64,000 bases of DNA from assembly GCF_036924525.1 (NCBI RefSeq), contig NZ_JAZHRU010000001.1:3439001-3503000 (forward strand), written 5' to 3'. Source of the stretch: Bradyrhizobium sp. AZCC 1719. Lineage in GTDB: Bacteria; Pseudomonadota; Alphaproteobacteria; Rhizobiales; Xanthobacteraceae. Made by a program: the position numbers and the translations under genes. Below the pieces are notes generated by a model. It saw only the letters and a program-made list of their open reading frames with translations, did not search any database and was not told the DNA's origin. Positions 9,136 to 18,062 of the stretch are shown in pieces; the stretch's first letter is position 1; each line of letters starts with the position of its first letter.

Positions 9136-9168
9136 GAGGCCGCCTCCCGCTTGCCGGAAGGCGGCCTC
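9136..9168. terminator. Hairpin downstream of the acyl-CoA ligase gene
   Basis: GAGGCCGCC at 9136-9144 pairs perfectly with GGCGGCCTC at 9160-9168. It lies 23-55 nt beyond the stop of the minus-strand ligase. A U-tract is lacking in both directions, so termination strength is uncertain. Confidence 0.5.
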
Positions 9169-9190
9169 TTGAATCGAGCCCAGGATCGCC

Positions 9191-10819
9191 TCACGCCGCC
9201 GCGTTCGGGAAGCGGTAGCTCTTGAACTGCTCGCGCAGCGCCGTCTTCAGGATCTTGCCGGTTGCGGTGTGGGGGATGCCGTCGACAAAGACGACGTCGT
9301 CGGGCATCCACCATTTCGCGATCTTGCCATCCATGAATTTCAGGATGTCCTCGCGGCTTGCCTGCTGGCCGGCCTTGAGTTGCACGATCAGCAGCGGACG
9401 TTCGTCCCATTTGGGATGATAGACGCCGATGACAGCGGCCTCCGCGACCGCGGGATGGCCGACCGCAAGGTTTTCCAGGTCGATCGACGAGATCCATTCG
9501 CCGCCGGACTTGATGACGTCCTTGGAGCGGTCGGTGATCCGCATGTAGCCATGCTGGTCGATGGTGGCGACGTCACCGGTGTCGAAATAGCCTTCCTCGT
9601 CGAGGATGTCGGTATCGACCTTGAAATAGGCCTTGGCGACCGCAGGCCCGCTCACCTTGAGGCGGCCGAAGGTCTTGCCGTCCCACGGCAGTTCCTTGCC
9701 GGCATCGTCAGTGATCTTCATCTCCACGCCGAACGGCGGGTAGCCCTGGGCCTGCAGGATGTCGAGCCGCTCCTCGCCGGTGAGTTCGGCGAACGGCGGC
9801 TTCAGCGCGGCTACGGTTCCGATCGGGCTCATCTCGGTCATGCCCCAGGCATGGCGCACGCGCACGCCCATGTCGACGAACGACTTGATCATCGAGCGCG
9901 GCATCGCCGAGCCGCCGCACACCACGCTCTTCAGGTGGGGCAGTTTCAGATTGTTGGCCGACATGTGGTTCAGCAGCATCAGCCACACCGTCGGCACGCC
10001 GGCGGTATGGGTGACTTTCTCGGTGTCGAGCAGTTCATAGACCGAAGCACCGTCGAGCTTGGCGCCGGGCATCACGAGCTTGGTGCCCATCGAAGGCGCG
10101 GAGAATGCGATGCCCCAGCTATTGGCATGGAACAACGGCACCACCGGCAGCATGGTCTCGGCGGCGCTGGTGCCGAGCGCGTCGACGTTGTTGGCCATCA
10201 GCCCGTGCAGCACGTTGGAGCGATGCGAATACAACACGCCTTTGGGGTCGCCCGTGGTGCCCGAAGTGTAGCACATCGCGGCCGCTGTATTCTCGTCAAA
10301 GTCCTTCCACGTGAACTTGCCATCCGCTTCCGCGATCCAATCCTCATAGGCGACCGCGTTCTTCAGCGTGGTCTGCGGCATATGCGCCTTGTCGGTCAGC
10401 ACGATGTAGCGCTCGACGCTCGGCAGGTTGGCCGCGATCTTTTCCAGGATCGGCACGAAGGTGGTATCGGTGATCACCACGCGGTCCTGCGCGTGGTTGA
10501 TGATCCAGGCGATCTGGTCGGGGAACAGCCGCGGATTGACGGTGTGGCAAATCGCGCCGATTCCCATGATGCCGTACCAGCACTCGAGATGGCGCCAGGT
10601 GTTCCAGGCGATGGTGGCGACACGGTCGCCGAGCTTGATGCCGTCGCGGTCGAGCCGTTGCGATACTTTCAGCGCGCGCGCATGAATTTCGGCGTAATTG
10701 GTGCGATGAATGGGACCTTCGACCGACCGCGTGACGACCTCTTGCGTGCCGTGATACTTCGCCGCGTGTTCGATAATCCGATGGCAAAGCAAAGGCCAGT
10801 CTTGCATCAATCCGAGCAT
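9191..10819 (-). CDS. Medium/long-chain fatty-acid--CoA ligase (AMP-forming)
   Basis: ANL-superfamily enzyme of 542 residues that activates a carboxylic acid to its CoA thioester through an acyl-adenylate. Seen motifs: P-loop [18 protein letters not shown] near residue 175, the A5 motif [10 protein letters not shown] near 320, [11 protein letters not shown] near 415, and the C-terminal GWIS-type hinge [18 protein letters not shown] with the catalytic Lys in [15 protein letters not shown] near 525. The start at 10819 (MLGLMQDW) has GGAGGGAAG upstream. Chain-length preference is not readable from sequence. A close paralogue is encoded at 61443-63086. The extensin-like gene begins divergently 86 bp away. 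Confidence 0.92.
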   Translation of the reverse strand: MLGLMQDWPLLCHRIIEHAAKYHGTQEVVTRSVEGPIHRTNYAEIHARALKVSQRLDRDGIKLGDRVATIAWNTWRHLECWYGIMGIGAICHTVNPRLFPDQIAWIINHAQDRVVITDTTFVPILEKIAANLPSVERYIVLTDKAHMPQTTLKNAVAYEDWIAEADGKFTWKDFDENTAAAMCYTSGTTGDPKGVLYSHRSNVLHGLMANNVDALGTSAAETMLPVVPLFHANSWGIAFSAPSMGTKLVMPGAKLDGASVYELLDTEKVTHTAGVPTVWLMLLNHMSANNLKLPHLKSVVCGGSAMPRSMIKSFVDMGVRVRHAWGMTEMSPIGTVAALKPPFAELTGEERLDILQAQGYPPFGVEMKITDDAGKELPWDGKTFGRLKVSGPAVAKAYFKVDTDILDEEGYFDTGDVATIDQHGYMRITDRSKDVIKSGGEWISSIDLENLAVGHPAVAEAAVIGVYHPKWDERPLLIVQLKAGQQASREDILKFMDGKIAKWWMPDDVVFVDGIPHTATGKILKTALREQFKSYRFPNAAA

Positions 10820-10904
10820 ACGCACTTCCCTCCGATGGTTTGTTTGTTGCCGCACGATCCGCCGAACATTGTCGGCGGATCGGGGTTAAGTTCATGGAAT
10901 TGAA

Positions 10905-12074
10905 ATGAACTTTACCGCGCAGAAAGCAAGCCGAAAATGGGCTAATGGCGCCTTTGGCCGCATTGCAGCGGCAATGGTTACCGCTGCCGCCGCGGCGCTG
11001 TTGATTGGCATGCCAGTCGAGCCGGCTTGGGCGGCGAAAACCTCGCGCGCCGCGCCGTGGGACGATTTGTTCAAGCATTTGGAGCCCCGCCCGCGAGCAA
11101 AGGCGCGCCGTGCGGCCGTGCCGCTCCCGAAGCCGCGTCCAGCCGAGGCACCGTCTGCCAAGCCTGAGGAGCCGGCCGAGAAGAAGCAGGCGTCGCCTGA
11201 GAACGACAAGGCCAGGCAGCAGGCCACACCCGCACCGGAGCCCACGCCACAGCCCTCCGCGTGCCGCCTGGCGCTGACGGACGAAGTCGCCATTGCGCCC
11301 AGCATCCCGGACATCCGCGGCGCCAATGGCTGCGGCGGCGAGGATCTGGTGCGGCTCGAGGCGATCGTGCTGCCGGACAAGCGACGGGTGTCGGTAAAGC
11401 CGGCGGCGATCCTGCGCTGTACCATGGCGTCCGCGCTGGCCGAGTGGATCCGCAAGGACATCGTGCCGCTGGCAGAACGCCTCGGCAGTTCCGTCTCCGA
11501 TCTCGACAATTTCGATTCGTTCGAGTGCCGCGGTCGCAACCGTATCGTCGGCGCCAAGCTCTCCGAGCACGGTCGCGCCAACGCGCTCGACGTTCGCGCC
11601 TTCAAGCTCGCCGATGGCACCTCGATCTCGCTGACCGACCGCACCGTGCCGCGGCAATTGCGCGAGGCCGTATTGCATTCCATGTGCGCGCGGTTTTCGA
11701 CCGTGCTCGGCCCGGGCTCGGATTGGTACCACGAGGACCACATCCATCTCGATCTGATGGAACGACGCGGCAATTACCGGATCTGCCAGTGGGACGTCTG
11801 GGACCCGCTGCCGCAGAGAGCGCCGCTATTGCCGGCGGAACGGCCCGAGGAAGCCCCGCCGCGCGAGGTCGCCGCCAAGCCCGACGCTGCCAAATCCGAC
11901 GACGCCAAATCCGACGCGAACAGGTCTGACAAGCCTGATGCAAACAAGTCCGGTGCGAAGCCCGATGCGGCCAAGCCGGACGCTGAATCGAATGGCGAGA
12001 AATCGGAAAAGGCCGAGCCGGCGCGCGAGGAGAAGCCCGCAACGAAAAAGCGCCGGAAAAACCGGCGCTCTTGA
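10905..12074 (+). CDS. Extensin-like C-terminal domain protein, periplasmic
   Basis: 389 residues: a signal peptide (about 1-43, ending in EPAWAA), a Lys/Pro/Ala-rich linker (about 55-120), then the extensin-like_C domain (about 122-295). The domain has conserved cysteines (CRLAL, NGCGG, LRCTMA, FECRGR) and a LAS-metallopeptidase-like pair of motifs, SEHGRANALDVRAF and WYHEDHIHLDL, whose His/Asp residues match VanY/MepA zinc ligands. A cell-wall or cross-link role is therefore plausible but inferred. The last 85 residues are a low-complexity Lys/Asp/Ala tail of KPDAAKSD-type repeats. The final codons overlap a hairpin that works as a terminator for the convergent L,D-transpeptidase gene. Confidence 0.86.
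   Translation: MNFTAQKASRKWANGAFGRIAAAMVTAAAAALLIGMPVEPAWAAKTSRAAPWDDLFKHLEPRPRAKARRAAVPLPKPRPAEAPSAKPEEPAEKKQASPENDKARQQATPAPEPTPQPSACRLALTDEVAIAPSIPDIRGANGCGGEDLVRLEAIVLPDKRRVSVKPAAILRCTMASALAEWIRKDIVPLAERLGSSVSDLDNFDSFECRGRNRIVGAKLSEHGRANALDVRAFKLADGTSISLTDRTVPRQLREAVLHSMCARFSTVLGPGSDWYHEDHIHLDLMERRGNYRICQWDVWDPLPQRAPLLPAERPEEAPPREVAAKPDAAKSDDAKSDANRSDKPDANKSGAKPDAAKPDAESNGEKSEKAEPAREEKPATKKRRKNRRS
12049..12069 (-). terminator. Intrinsic terminator of the L,D-transpeptidase gene, inside the extensin-like CDS
   Basis: AGCGCCGG (12049-12056) and CCGGCGCT (12062-12069) form a perfect 8-bp stem with a five-base loop. Read on the minus strand the stem is followed by TTTTCGTT, so it should terminate the transcript that ends its coding part at 12102. 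The same bases encode the basic C-terminus of the convergent extensin-like protein. Confidence 0.7.
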
Positions 12075-12101
12075 TCTTCCACTGTGATGTACCGGCGTCG
12101 G

Positions 12102-12791
12102 CTACTGCGCCATCGGGCCGCTGTTGCCGCCGCCCTGCAGCGCCATCTTGGAATTGAACGGCGAGTCACCCTGCTTGGGCTCGAGCACGACGACCACGGT
12201 GCCCGTCTTCACCCGGCTGTAGAGGTCGATGACGTCTTCGTTGGTCATGCGGATGCAGCCCGACGAGATCGAGGCGCCGATATATTCCGGCTGGTTGGTG
12301 CCGTGGATGCGGAACAGCGTGTCGCGGTTGCCCTGATACAGGTAGAGCGCGCGGGCGCCGAGCGGATTGTCGACGCCGCCGGGCACCGAAGCTGGCAGGC
12401 CTTCGATACGCTTGTGAATGTCGGCGGTCGGCGTCCATTTCGGCCATTCGGCCATGTTGCCGACGCGCGCGATGCCGGAGAATGCGAGGGCTTCCTCGCC
12501 GACGGTGACGCCATAGCGGATCGCCTTGCCGCCGTCCTGGACCAGATAGAGGTAGTGGTTGTCGGAATCGACAACGATGGTACCGGGCAGTTCCTTGCGG
12601 TGATAGTCGACGATGGCGCGGCGGAACGGCTCTGGGGGCTTGACCGCGGCGTAGCGCGCCTTGGCGAGCTGGGCCTTGTCGTTCGGCTTGAGGGTGGCTT
12701 CAGGGGCGGCTTGATAGGTGGTTGCCGGCATGCAGCCAGACAACGCAAGGCCGGCGGCGAGCAGCCCCAAAATTACTTTCAGCGACGACAT
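12102..12791 (-). CDS. L,D-transpeptidase (YkuD domain) lipoprotein
   Basis: 229 residues. The N-terminus is a lipoprotein signal (LLAAGLALSGC, modified Cys near residue 20), so the enzyme is membrane-tethered in the periplasm. The YkuD domain spans about residues 70-210 and has the catalytic motif HGTNQPEYIGASISSGCIRMTNEDVIDL with the nucleophilic Cys in SSGCIRM. Such enzymes make 3-3 cross-links in peptidoglycan or attach proteins to it; which applies here is unknown. The C-terminal 25 residues are Gly/Pro-rich. It is convergent with the extensin-like gene, and both are envelope proteins. Confidence 0.92.
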   Translation of the reverse strand: MSSLKVILGLLAAGLALSGCMPATTYQAAPEATLKPNDKAQLAKARYAAVKPPEPFRRAIVDYHRKELPGTIVVDSDNHYLYLVQDGGKAIRYGVTVGEEALAFSGIARVGNMAEWPKWTPTADIHKRIEGLPASVPGGVDNPLGARALYLYQGNRDTLFRIHGTNQPEYIGASISSGCIRMTNEDVIDLYSRVKTGTVVVVLEPKQGDSPFNSKMALQGGGNSGPMAQ

Positions 12792-13130
12792 GGTTACACT
12801 TCCAATCGAAAGTCAGGCGTTCGCAAGCCACAATCTTGCGCCTCAAACGCGACGATTCCATTAATCTCATTATCCGCAAAAGCCGGCTGATATGCCAGCA
12901 TTTGCGCGTCCATTCTGCGCTGCGGAAGGCTGGCTGTGGCTTTTATGCCGCAAATTTTGCGACTTCTGGTTGTTTTCCGGGCAGGTATGGCGCAGGGCCA
13001 AATCGCGGCCGCGCCGCCGCCACCCCGCTGCCATAAATATCGACCGCCGGTTAATGCGAGGGTCATGAAGCGCTTGCCAGAATCGGGTTTAGTGCCCTGG
13101 GTGGGATTCCCGCCGGTTCCGGAGTTGCCT
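12792..13130. other. Divergent intergenic region, promoters only inferred
   Basis: 339 bp between the L,D-transpeptidase and CorA genes. A frame open back to 12936 runs into corA, but the added residues are not conserved and CorA has its own GGAG ribosome site. The part near 12830-12900 is AT-richer. No repeat or RNA was recognised. Confidence 0.35.
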
Positions 13131-14108
13131 ATGTTTTCGGTGTTTGTTCCCTTCGAATCTACCCTGAAGAAGCTCCCGGCCGTGGACCCGGCGGCATTGC
13201 CGGACAATGCGGTCTGGATCGACCTGTTGAACCCGACGGGGCAGGAGGACCGCGCGGTCGAGCGGCTGGCCGGGATCGCGGTGCCGACCCGGGAAGACAT
13301 GCAGGAGATCGAGATTTCCAGCCGGCTCTACATTGAGAGCGGCGCCCGCTACATGACCGCGACGCTGATGTGCCAATCCGACACCGATATGCCGAAGACC
13401 ACGGCCGTCACTTTCATCCTCGCCGGTCACCGTCTGGTAACGGTGCGCTACGACGAGCCGAAGCCGTTTGCGCTCGTTGAGCACAAGCTGGCGCGCTCAT
13501 GCCTGCCGGGGATATCGGGCGAGATGGTGCTGATGGAACTGCTCGACGCGGTGATCGACCGCTGTGCCGACATTCTGGAGCGCGCCGGCGCCGAGGTCGA
13601 CCAGGTCTCGCACGACATCTTCGAGCCCGAAAGCGCACGGCATGGCCAGGCCAAGCGATACTCGCAGATCCTGATCGCGATCGGGCGCAAGGGGGATCTG
13701 GTCTCCAAGATCCGCGAGAGCCTGGTCTCGATCGGCCGCGTCGTCACCTTCCTGTCGGCGGTGGTGGAGGGTGTCAAATGGTCCAAGGACATGCGCGAGC
13801 AGCTCAAGACCATGCAGCGCGACGTCGGTTCCCTGACCGACCACGCCTCGTACCTCTCCAACAAGATCACCTTCACGCTCGACGCCATGCTCGGCGTCGT
13901 CAATCTCGAACAGAACAACATCATCAAGCTGTTCTCGGTGATGGCGGTGGTGCTGATGCCGCCGACCTTGATCGCCTCGGTCTACGGCATGAACTTCAAG
14001 GTGATGCCGGAACTCGAATGGCCTCACGGCTATCCGATGGCGCTCATCATGATGCTCATGGCAGCAGTGCTGCCGTACTTGTTCTTCAGATGGAAGAAGT
14101 GGTTGTAG
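13131..14108 (+). CDS. corA: CorA-family magnesium/divalent cation transporter
   Basis: 325 residues, the usual CorA length. The N-terminal 255 residues form the cytoplasmic alpha/beta funnel with a long acidic/coiled helix (LLDAVIDRCADILERAGAEVDQVSHDIFEPE). Two transmembrane helices follow at the C-terminus (LFSVMAVVLMPPTLIASVYGMNF and ALIMMLMAAVLPYLFF) with the signature YGMN at the pore entrance and the basic end RWKKWL. The start at 13131 (MFSVFVPFE) is placed by GGAG 6-7 nt upstream; a longer frame to 12936 adds an unconserved leader. Monocistronic, probably supplying Mg2+. Confidence 0.94.
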   Translation: MFSVFVPFESTLKKLPAVDPAALPDNAVWIDLLNPTGQEDRAVERLAGIAVPTREDMQEIEISSRLYIESGARYMTATLMCQSDTDMPKTTAVTFILAGHRLVTVRYDEPKPFALVEHKLARSCLPGISGEMVLMELLDAVIDRCADILERAGAEVDQVSHDIFEPESARHGQAKRYSQILIAIGRKGDLVSKIRESLVSIGRVVTFLSAVVEGVKWSKDMREQLKTMQRDVGSLTDHASYLSNKITFTLDAMLGVVNLEQNNIIKLFSVMAVVLMPPTLIASVYGMNFKVMPELEWPHGYPMALIMMLMAAVLPYLFFRWKKWL

Positions 14109-14237
14109 ATCACAGTTCCGTGCGGTTCCCGATGTGCGAAAGATCGGCTCAATCCCACCGCTAAAATTTGAGCAGTGGACTGAACGAATGGTCGAAACTT
14201 GTCTGCGATAACGTGTCTCTCAGGCCGCGAGGATCCC

Positions 14238-14459
14238 ATGGTTGAGAAACTCATAATGTCGCCACGCAACGTCATCGATCTGGCCCGCTATCAGCAGGGC
14301 CGCAGCGTTGGCAAGGCGCAGGCGTTCTCGACGCGGCTTTGCCGGCACTGCGGTGCTGTGCTGGCGGACGGCGAGAACGAGGACGAGTGTTCGAGCACGT
14401 TCAACGTCGCTGCGACGACTGCGCTGCGCACTGCGCAGCGGAAGTCTTGCGCGGAGTGA
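14238..14459 (+). CDS. Small protein with a Cys-rich knuckle, unknown function
   Basis: 73 residues from the ATG at 14238, which has GAGG six nucleotides upstream. The sequence MSPRNVIDLARYQQ is followed by CRHCGAVLADGENEDEC, a CxxC pair plus a later Cys that could bind one zinc, and a polar tail. I recognise it only as a type of small conserved hypothetical protein in Bradyrhizobium. A longer frame to 14199 is possible but lacks a ribosome site. It follows corA by 129 bp, and a palindromic element begins 8 bp after its stop. Confidence 0.6.
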   Translation: MVEKLIMSPRNVIDLARYQQGRSVGKAQAFSTRLCRHCGAVLADGENEDECSSTFNVAATTALRTAQRKSCAE

Positions 14460-14467
14460 ACGGCAGC

Positions 14468-14605
14468 GATCTTGTAGGGTGGGCAAAGCGACTTGTCCGC
14501 CGTAGCTCAACGAGCGAAGGCGGAAGCGTGCCCACCATCAAGCAGCGCGCTCGGTGATAGATGGTGGGCACGTCGCTAGCGCTCCTTTGCCCACCCTACA
14601 AGATC
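14468..14605. repeat. Nested inverted repeat, GTAGGGTGGGCAAAG family
   Basis: The outer arms are perfect over 21 bp (14468-14488 and 14585-14605, core GTAGGGTGGGCAAAG). Inner arms of 13 bp are also perfect (CGTGCCCACCATC at 14527-14539, GATGGTGGGCACG at 14560-14572). The element fills the convergent gap between the small Cys-rich protein gene and the SDR gene. A diverged relative lies at 29904-30012. Confidence 0.85.
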
Positions 14606-14615
14606 ACGTCATGCA

Positions 14616-15368
14616 CTAAACGTGCTGGCCGCCGTTGATGTGGATCTCGGCGCCGTTCACATACGAACTGGTTTCCGTACACAGCACATAGATGATTTTG
14701 GCGACCTCGTCCGGCGTGCCGAGGCGGTGCATCGGAATCTGCTGCTCGACGATCTTCTCGGTGCCCGGCGACAGGATCGAGGTGTCGATCTCGCCGGGCG
14801 CGATCGCGTTGACGCGGACGCCGACGCGGCCGAAATCGAACGCCATCTCGCGGGTCAGCGCGGCAAGCGCCGCCTTCGAGGTCGCATAGGCCGCGCCCGC
14901 GAACGGGTGCACGCGCGAGCCCGCGATCGAGGTGACGTTCACCACCGCGCCCCTGGCGTGTTTCAACTCCTCGAGCAGTCCGCGCGCGATCATGATCGGC
15001 GCGAAGAAGTTGACGTGAAAGACGTGGTTCCAGGTTTCGACATCGGTGTCCATGGTGCCGAGCCGCCCGCCGTCCGGCGCCTTCGGCGAGATCGCCGCGT
15101 TGTTGACCAGCGCGTGCAGCTCGTCGTTCTCCAGCCGCCTGCGAATCTCCGAAATCGCGCGCACGGTGTCGTCATGGCTGCCGAGGTCGACCTCGATGTG
15201 ATCCTCCGGGCCGGCGCCCCACGGGCAGACTTCCGGGAAGGCATGCCGCGAACAGGTGATGACGCGCCAGCCGGCCGAGGAAAACCGGATCGCGGTGGCA
15301 TGGCCGATGCCGCGGCTGGCACCGGTCAGGAGCAACGTGCGCCGCGGCGCGTTGGATGAAGAGGGCAT
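14616..15368 (-). CDS. Short-chain dehydrogenase/reductase
   Basis: Classical SDR of 250 residues. NAD(P) site TGASRGIG near residue 15, NNAAIS near 90, catalytic Ser in NVTSIAGS and Tyr/Lys in YATSKAAL near residue 160, and the C-terminal IHINGGQHV. Cofactor and substrate are not determinable. It is the only member of its transcription unit on this side, with PdxH encoded 41 bp upstream on the same strand, so the two may be cotranscribed in the order pdxH then this gene. Confidence 0.92.
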   Translation of the reverse strand: MPSSSNAPRRTLLLTGASRGIGHATAIRFSSAGWRVITCSRHAFPEVCPWGAGPEDHIEVDLGSHDDTVRAISEIRRRLENDELHALVNNAAISPKAPDGGRLGTMDTDVETWNHVFHVNFFAPIMIARGLLEELKHARGAVVNVTSIAGSRVHPFAGAAYATSKAALAALTREMAFDFGRVGVRVNAIAPGEIDTSILSPGTEKIVEQQIPMHRLGTPDEVAKIIYVLCTETSSYVNGAEIHINGGQHV

Positions 15369-15409
15369 TTAGGTCTTTCAGCTTTGAACGTCGTCGCGTG
15401 CGTTTGGCA

Positions 15410-16051
15410 TCATGGATAGAGCCTTACCTTGGACCATGCGCCATCGGGCGCATCGCGGCGGAATTCGATGCGGTCGTGCAGGCGGTACGGTCGGTCGTGC
15501 CAGAATTCGAAACGCTGGGGCGTAATACGCCAACCGCTCCAGCCGGATGGGCGCGGCACTTCGCCGATGACGTATTTGGCCGCGACCTTGGCGATTGCCT
15601 GCTCGAAGGCGAAGCGGCTCTCCAGCGGCTGCGACTGCTTGCTGGCCCAGGCGCCGATCTGCGCCTGCTTCGGACGCGTCGCGAAATAGGCGTCGGCTTC
15701 CGCGTCCGTCACCGGCGTCACGCTGCCGCGGATGCGCACCTGACGGCGCAGCGACTTCCAGTGAAATAGTAAAGCGGCCTTAGGATTTGCGGCGAGTTCG
15801 CGGCCCTTCTGGCTGGCGATGTGGCTGTAGAACACGAAACCATCCGCATCATAGCCTTTCATCAGCACCATCCGGACATCCGGCAGCCCGTCAGAGTCGA
15901 CGGTCGCCAGCGCCATCGCGTTGGGATCGTTCGGCTCGGACTTCACGGCTTCTGCAAACCACTCGGCGAACAGCGCAAACGGTTCCTCGGCCGCGGTAAA
16001 ATCACCCGATGTTAACGGTGTCGGGTGTTTGATGGAGGTCGTGTCCGTCAT
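15410..16051 (-). CDS. pdxH: Pyridoxamine/pyridoxine 5'-phosphate oxidase
   Basis: FMN enzyme of 213 residues oxidising PNP or PMP to pyridoxal 5'-phosphate, the last step of B6 synthesis and salvage. FMN/PLP-binding blocks are present: [60 protein letters not shown], and the C-terminal [16 protein letters not shown] and WSKVRLYP. I start at 16051 ([10 protein letters not shown]); upstream sequence in the same frame back to 16129 overlaps the promoter of the divergent surface lipoprotein gene. Confidence 0.95.
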   Translation of the reverse strand: MTDTTSIKHPTPLTSGDFTAAEEPFALFAEWFAEAVKSEPNDPNAMALATVDSDGLPDVRMVLMKGYDADGFVFYSHIASQKGRELAANPKAALLFHWKSLRRQVRIRGSVTPVTDAEADAYFATRPKQAQIGAWASKQSQPLESRFAFEQAIAKVAAKYVIGEVPRPSGWSGWRITPQRFEFWHDRPYRLHDRIEFRRDAPDGAWSKVRLYP

Positions 16052-16173
16052 GTCAGGAGTCCCAGTTGCGTACCCTCGCGTCCCAGAACGCGTTGCAGCC
16101 CCGATACGGGCACGCCCTATATAGGGCATGGGGACGCGTTGGCCTATCGGCGATCGGGCCGAGGGGCGCTGTG

Positions 16174-16572
16174 ATGACGTTGATTTTGATCGGTCTCGGC
16201 TCGGGCGGCTGCAGCCTGTCGCGTCCGGATGCCTACGCCAGGATGCACGCTGCCGACGTCACGGGGGCATTGGGCAAGCAATCGCCGGTGCCGACCGAGA
16301 GCGATCTCGCCTTTGCCCGCACCGCCGCCTCCGACGTGCTGACCAAGGGCGACAAGGATTCCAGCCAGCCCTGGGAAAATCCGGAAACCGGCGCGCGCGG
16401 CTCGGTGACGCCGCTTTCCCAGGCCTATTCTGCGGAAGATGGGCGCACCTGCCGGGATTTCCTGGCGAGCTACGTCAACGGCCGCTCGGAAAGCTGGCTG
16501 CAGGGCGCCGCCTGCAAGGCCGGCCATGGTCGATGGGAAATCCATACGATTAAGCCGTGGACGAGGGGATAA
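16174..16572 (+). CDS. Surface-antigen-like outer membrane lipoprotein
   Basis: 132 residues beginning [16 protein letters not shown], a very short lipoprotein signal with the lipidated Cys near residue 14. The C-terminal half ([45 protein letters not shown]) is the RT0821/Lpp0805-like surface-antigen domain with two cysteines. Start at 16174 rests on GAGGGG upstream; a longer form to 16066 would put 36 extra residues before the lipobox and overlap pdxH, so it is unlikely. It is probably an envelope protein of unknown role. Confidence 0.8.
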   Translation: MTLILIGLGSGGCSLSRPDAYARMHAADVTGALGKQSPVPTESDLAFARTAASDVLTKGDKDSSQPWENPETGARGSVTPLSQAYSAEDGRTCRDFLASYVNGRSESWLQGAACKAGHGRWEIHTIKPWTRG

Positions 16573-16696
16573 CGCCTCAAATCGACTTCAAGCGACGTGG
16601 TAGTTGCAAAAATGCAACTGGCTCCCCAGATGAAGCCAAAGCGGGCGAATTGCCCTAAGCTTCAAAAACCGAATTTCCGTGAAGGAGACGTGACGG

Positions 16697-17665
16697 ATGC
16701 GCGACCCCTATGAGGTCTTGGGGGTGCCGCGAGGCGCCAGCGCTACGGCGATCAAGAGTGCCTACCGCAAGCTCGCCAAGAAGCATCACCCCGACAACAA
16801 CAAAAACGATCCGAAGGCTGCGGCGCGATTTTCCGAGATCAACGCGGCCAACGAGATCATCGGCGACGAGGACAAGCGCAAACAGTTCGATCGCGGCGAG
16901 ATCGATGCCGAGGGCAAGCCGCGCTTCCAAGGTTTTCCTGGTGGCGGCTTTTCCGGCGACCCGCGCGGCCGCGCCGGTGGAGGCGGTTTCGAATCCTACA
17001 CTTTCCGCAGCGGGGGCGGCCCCGGTGGCATGGGCGGCGCGGGCTTCGAGGACATCCTCAACAGCATGTTCGGCGGCGCAGCCAGGAGCGGACGTGCCGG
17101 CGGCGGCCGGAGCTTTGAATTCGACACCGGTGGCGTCGGCCTCGATCTCGATCTGAACGTCGCCATGACGGTGTCGCTGGAAGAGTCCGTCAAGGGCGGG
17201 GAAAAGCGCGTCCGTTTGCCGACCGGCAAGGAGCTCAACGTCAAGATCCCCGCAGGCGTCACCGCCGGTCAGCAGATCCGGCTAAAGGGGCAGGGCGAAA
17301 CCGCGCCGGGCCACCCGCCGGGTGATCTCCTGATTACGGTCAGCATCGCCCCGCATCCTTTTTTCAAGGTCGATGGCAGCGATTTGCGCCTGGATCTGCC
17401 CATCACGCTCTATGAGGCGGTGTTGGGCGGCAAGGTCCGCGTGCCCACCCTGGGTGGTGCGGTCGAGCTCTCGATCCCGAAAAATACCTCGAGCGGCCGC
17501 ACCTTCCGCCTCAAGGGCAAGGGCCTGCCCAAGCCCGGGGAAACCGGGGACCTGCTCGTGACCACCCGAATTATTTTGCCCGACGGGAACGATAGCGAGC
17601 TCGAGGCATTGATGCAGAAGTGGCGCGATGGCCACCCGTACAATCCGCGCAGCGATTTCGGCTGA
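16697..17665 (+). CDS. cbpA: DnaJ-family co-chaperone, CbpA type
   Basis: 322 residues. J domain at about 4-65 with the HPD signature (KKHHPDNN) that stimulates the DnaK ATPase; a Gly/Phe-rich linker with DILNSMFGG (about 75-145); then the two C-terminal substrate-binding domains (from about 150). The zinc-finger Cys repeats of DnaJ are absent, which makes this the CbpA/DjlA-like simple class. GGAG lies upstream of the ATG. Probably a general DnaK partner; monocistronic. Confidence 0.92.
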   Translation: MRDPYEVLGVPRGASATAIKSAYRKLAKKHHPDNNKNDPKAAARFSEINAANEIIGDEDKRKQFDRGEIDAEGKPRFQGFPGGGFSGDPRGRAGGGGFESYTFRSGGGPGGMGGAGFEDILNSMFGGAARSGRAGGGRSFEFDTGGVGLDLDLNVAMTVSLEESVKGGEKRVRLPTGKELNVKIPAGVTAGQQIRLKGQGETAPGHPPGDLLITVSIAPHPFFKVDGSDLRLDLPITLYEAVLGGKVRVPTLGGAVELSIPKNTSSGRTFRLKGKGLPKPGETGDLLVTTRIILPDGNDSELEALMQKWRDGHPYNPRSDFG

Positions 17666-18062
17666 TTCGGCCGGGTTCGCGGCGCAGATTTTGCGTGGAA
17701 TTGGAAAGCGGGGTTCCGAGCAGGAGTTTCCCAAAAAAGCGCACTTCTTTCCTGGAAACAAGGGTTTCCCGGAAAAGGGGCGGCCTCGAAAGGGGGACCA
17801 GCGCGGTACCAAACCCCGATCGAGGCCGCTTGCGCCGATCGGCGGATCGAACGCTGCTCATTTTCGCGTGATCACCCGGTGCATTAATGAGACGCACCGG
17901 TGTTTTGATTCCAGATTTTCGATGTCAGAATTTGGACAAGGCGCGGGTGTTGCCAATTCGTCGCTTTTCGCCGCCGTCACCCGGATGAAACGAAGCGCAC
18001 TCCGGGAACACGTGATCTGGTCGCAACGATCTCCCGGACTTCGTTGAGTTCCGGCTACCGGG
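17666..18062. other. Convergent intergenic region
   Basis: 397 bp between the DnaJ-like and anti-sigma genes. A 139-codon frame at 17628-18047 is arginine-rich, without a ribosome site, and I treat it as spurious. A hairpin (CCGGTGC at 17876-17882, GCACCGG at 17894-17900, followed by TGTTTT) is the likely end of the plus-strand transcript. Confidence 0.4.
17876..17906 (+). terminator. Possible intrinsic terminator
   Basis: A 7-bp stem CCGGTGC/GCACCGG with an 11-nt loop followed by TGTTTT. It is about 210 nt past the DnaJ-like stop, so an unnoticed short transcript could be its partner instead. Confidence 0.4.

Larger units (their letters stand above)
8779..9190. other. Intergenic region with several hairpins, no gene recognised
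   Basis: Between convergent genes. It holds a hairpin just after the upstream stop (CGGGCGC at 8786-8792 with GCGCCCG at 8800-8806), a perfect 10-bp inverted repeat at 8998-9022, and a hairpin at 9136-9168. Open frames here have no ribosome site and no recognisable product. Confidence 0.4.

Noticed and set aside
11261..11929. Long alternative frames over the extensin-like gene
   Set aside because: Arginine-rich shadow frames from high GC; the real frame has a signal peptide and conserved motifs.
17628..18047. 139-codon plus-strand frame
   Set aside because: Overlaps the DnaJ-like end, has no ribosome site, Arg/Lys-rich, no recognisable protein.
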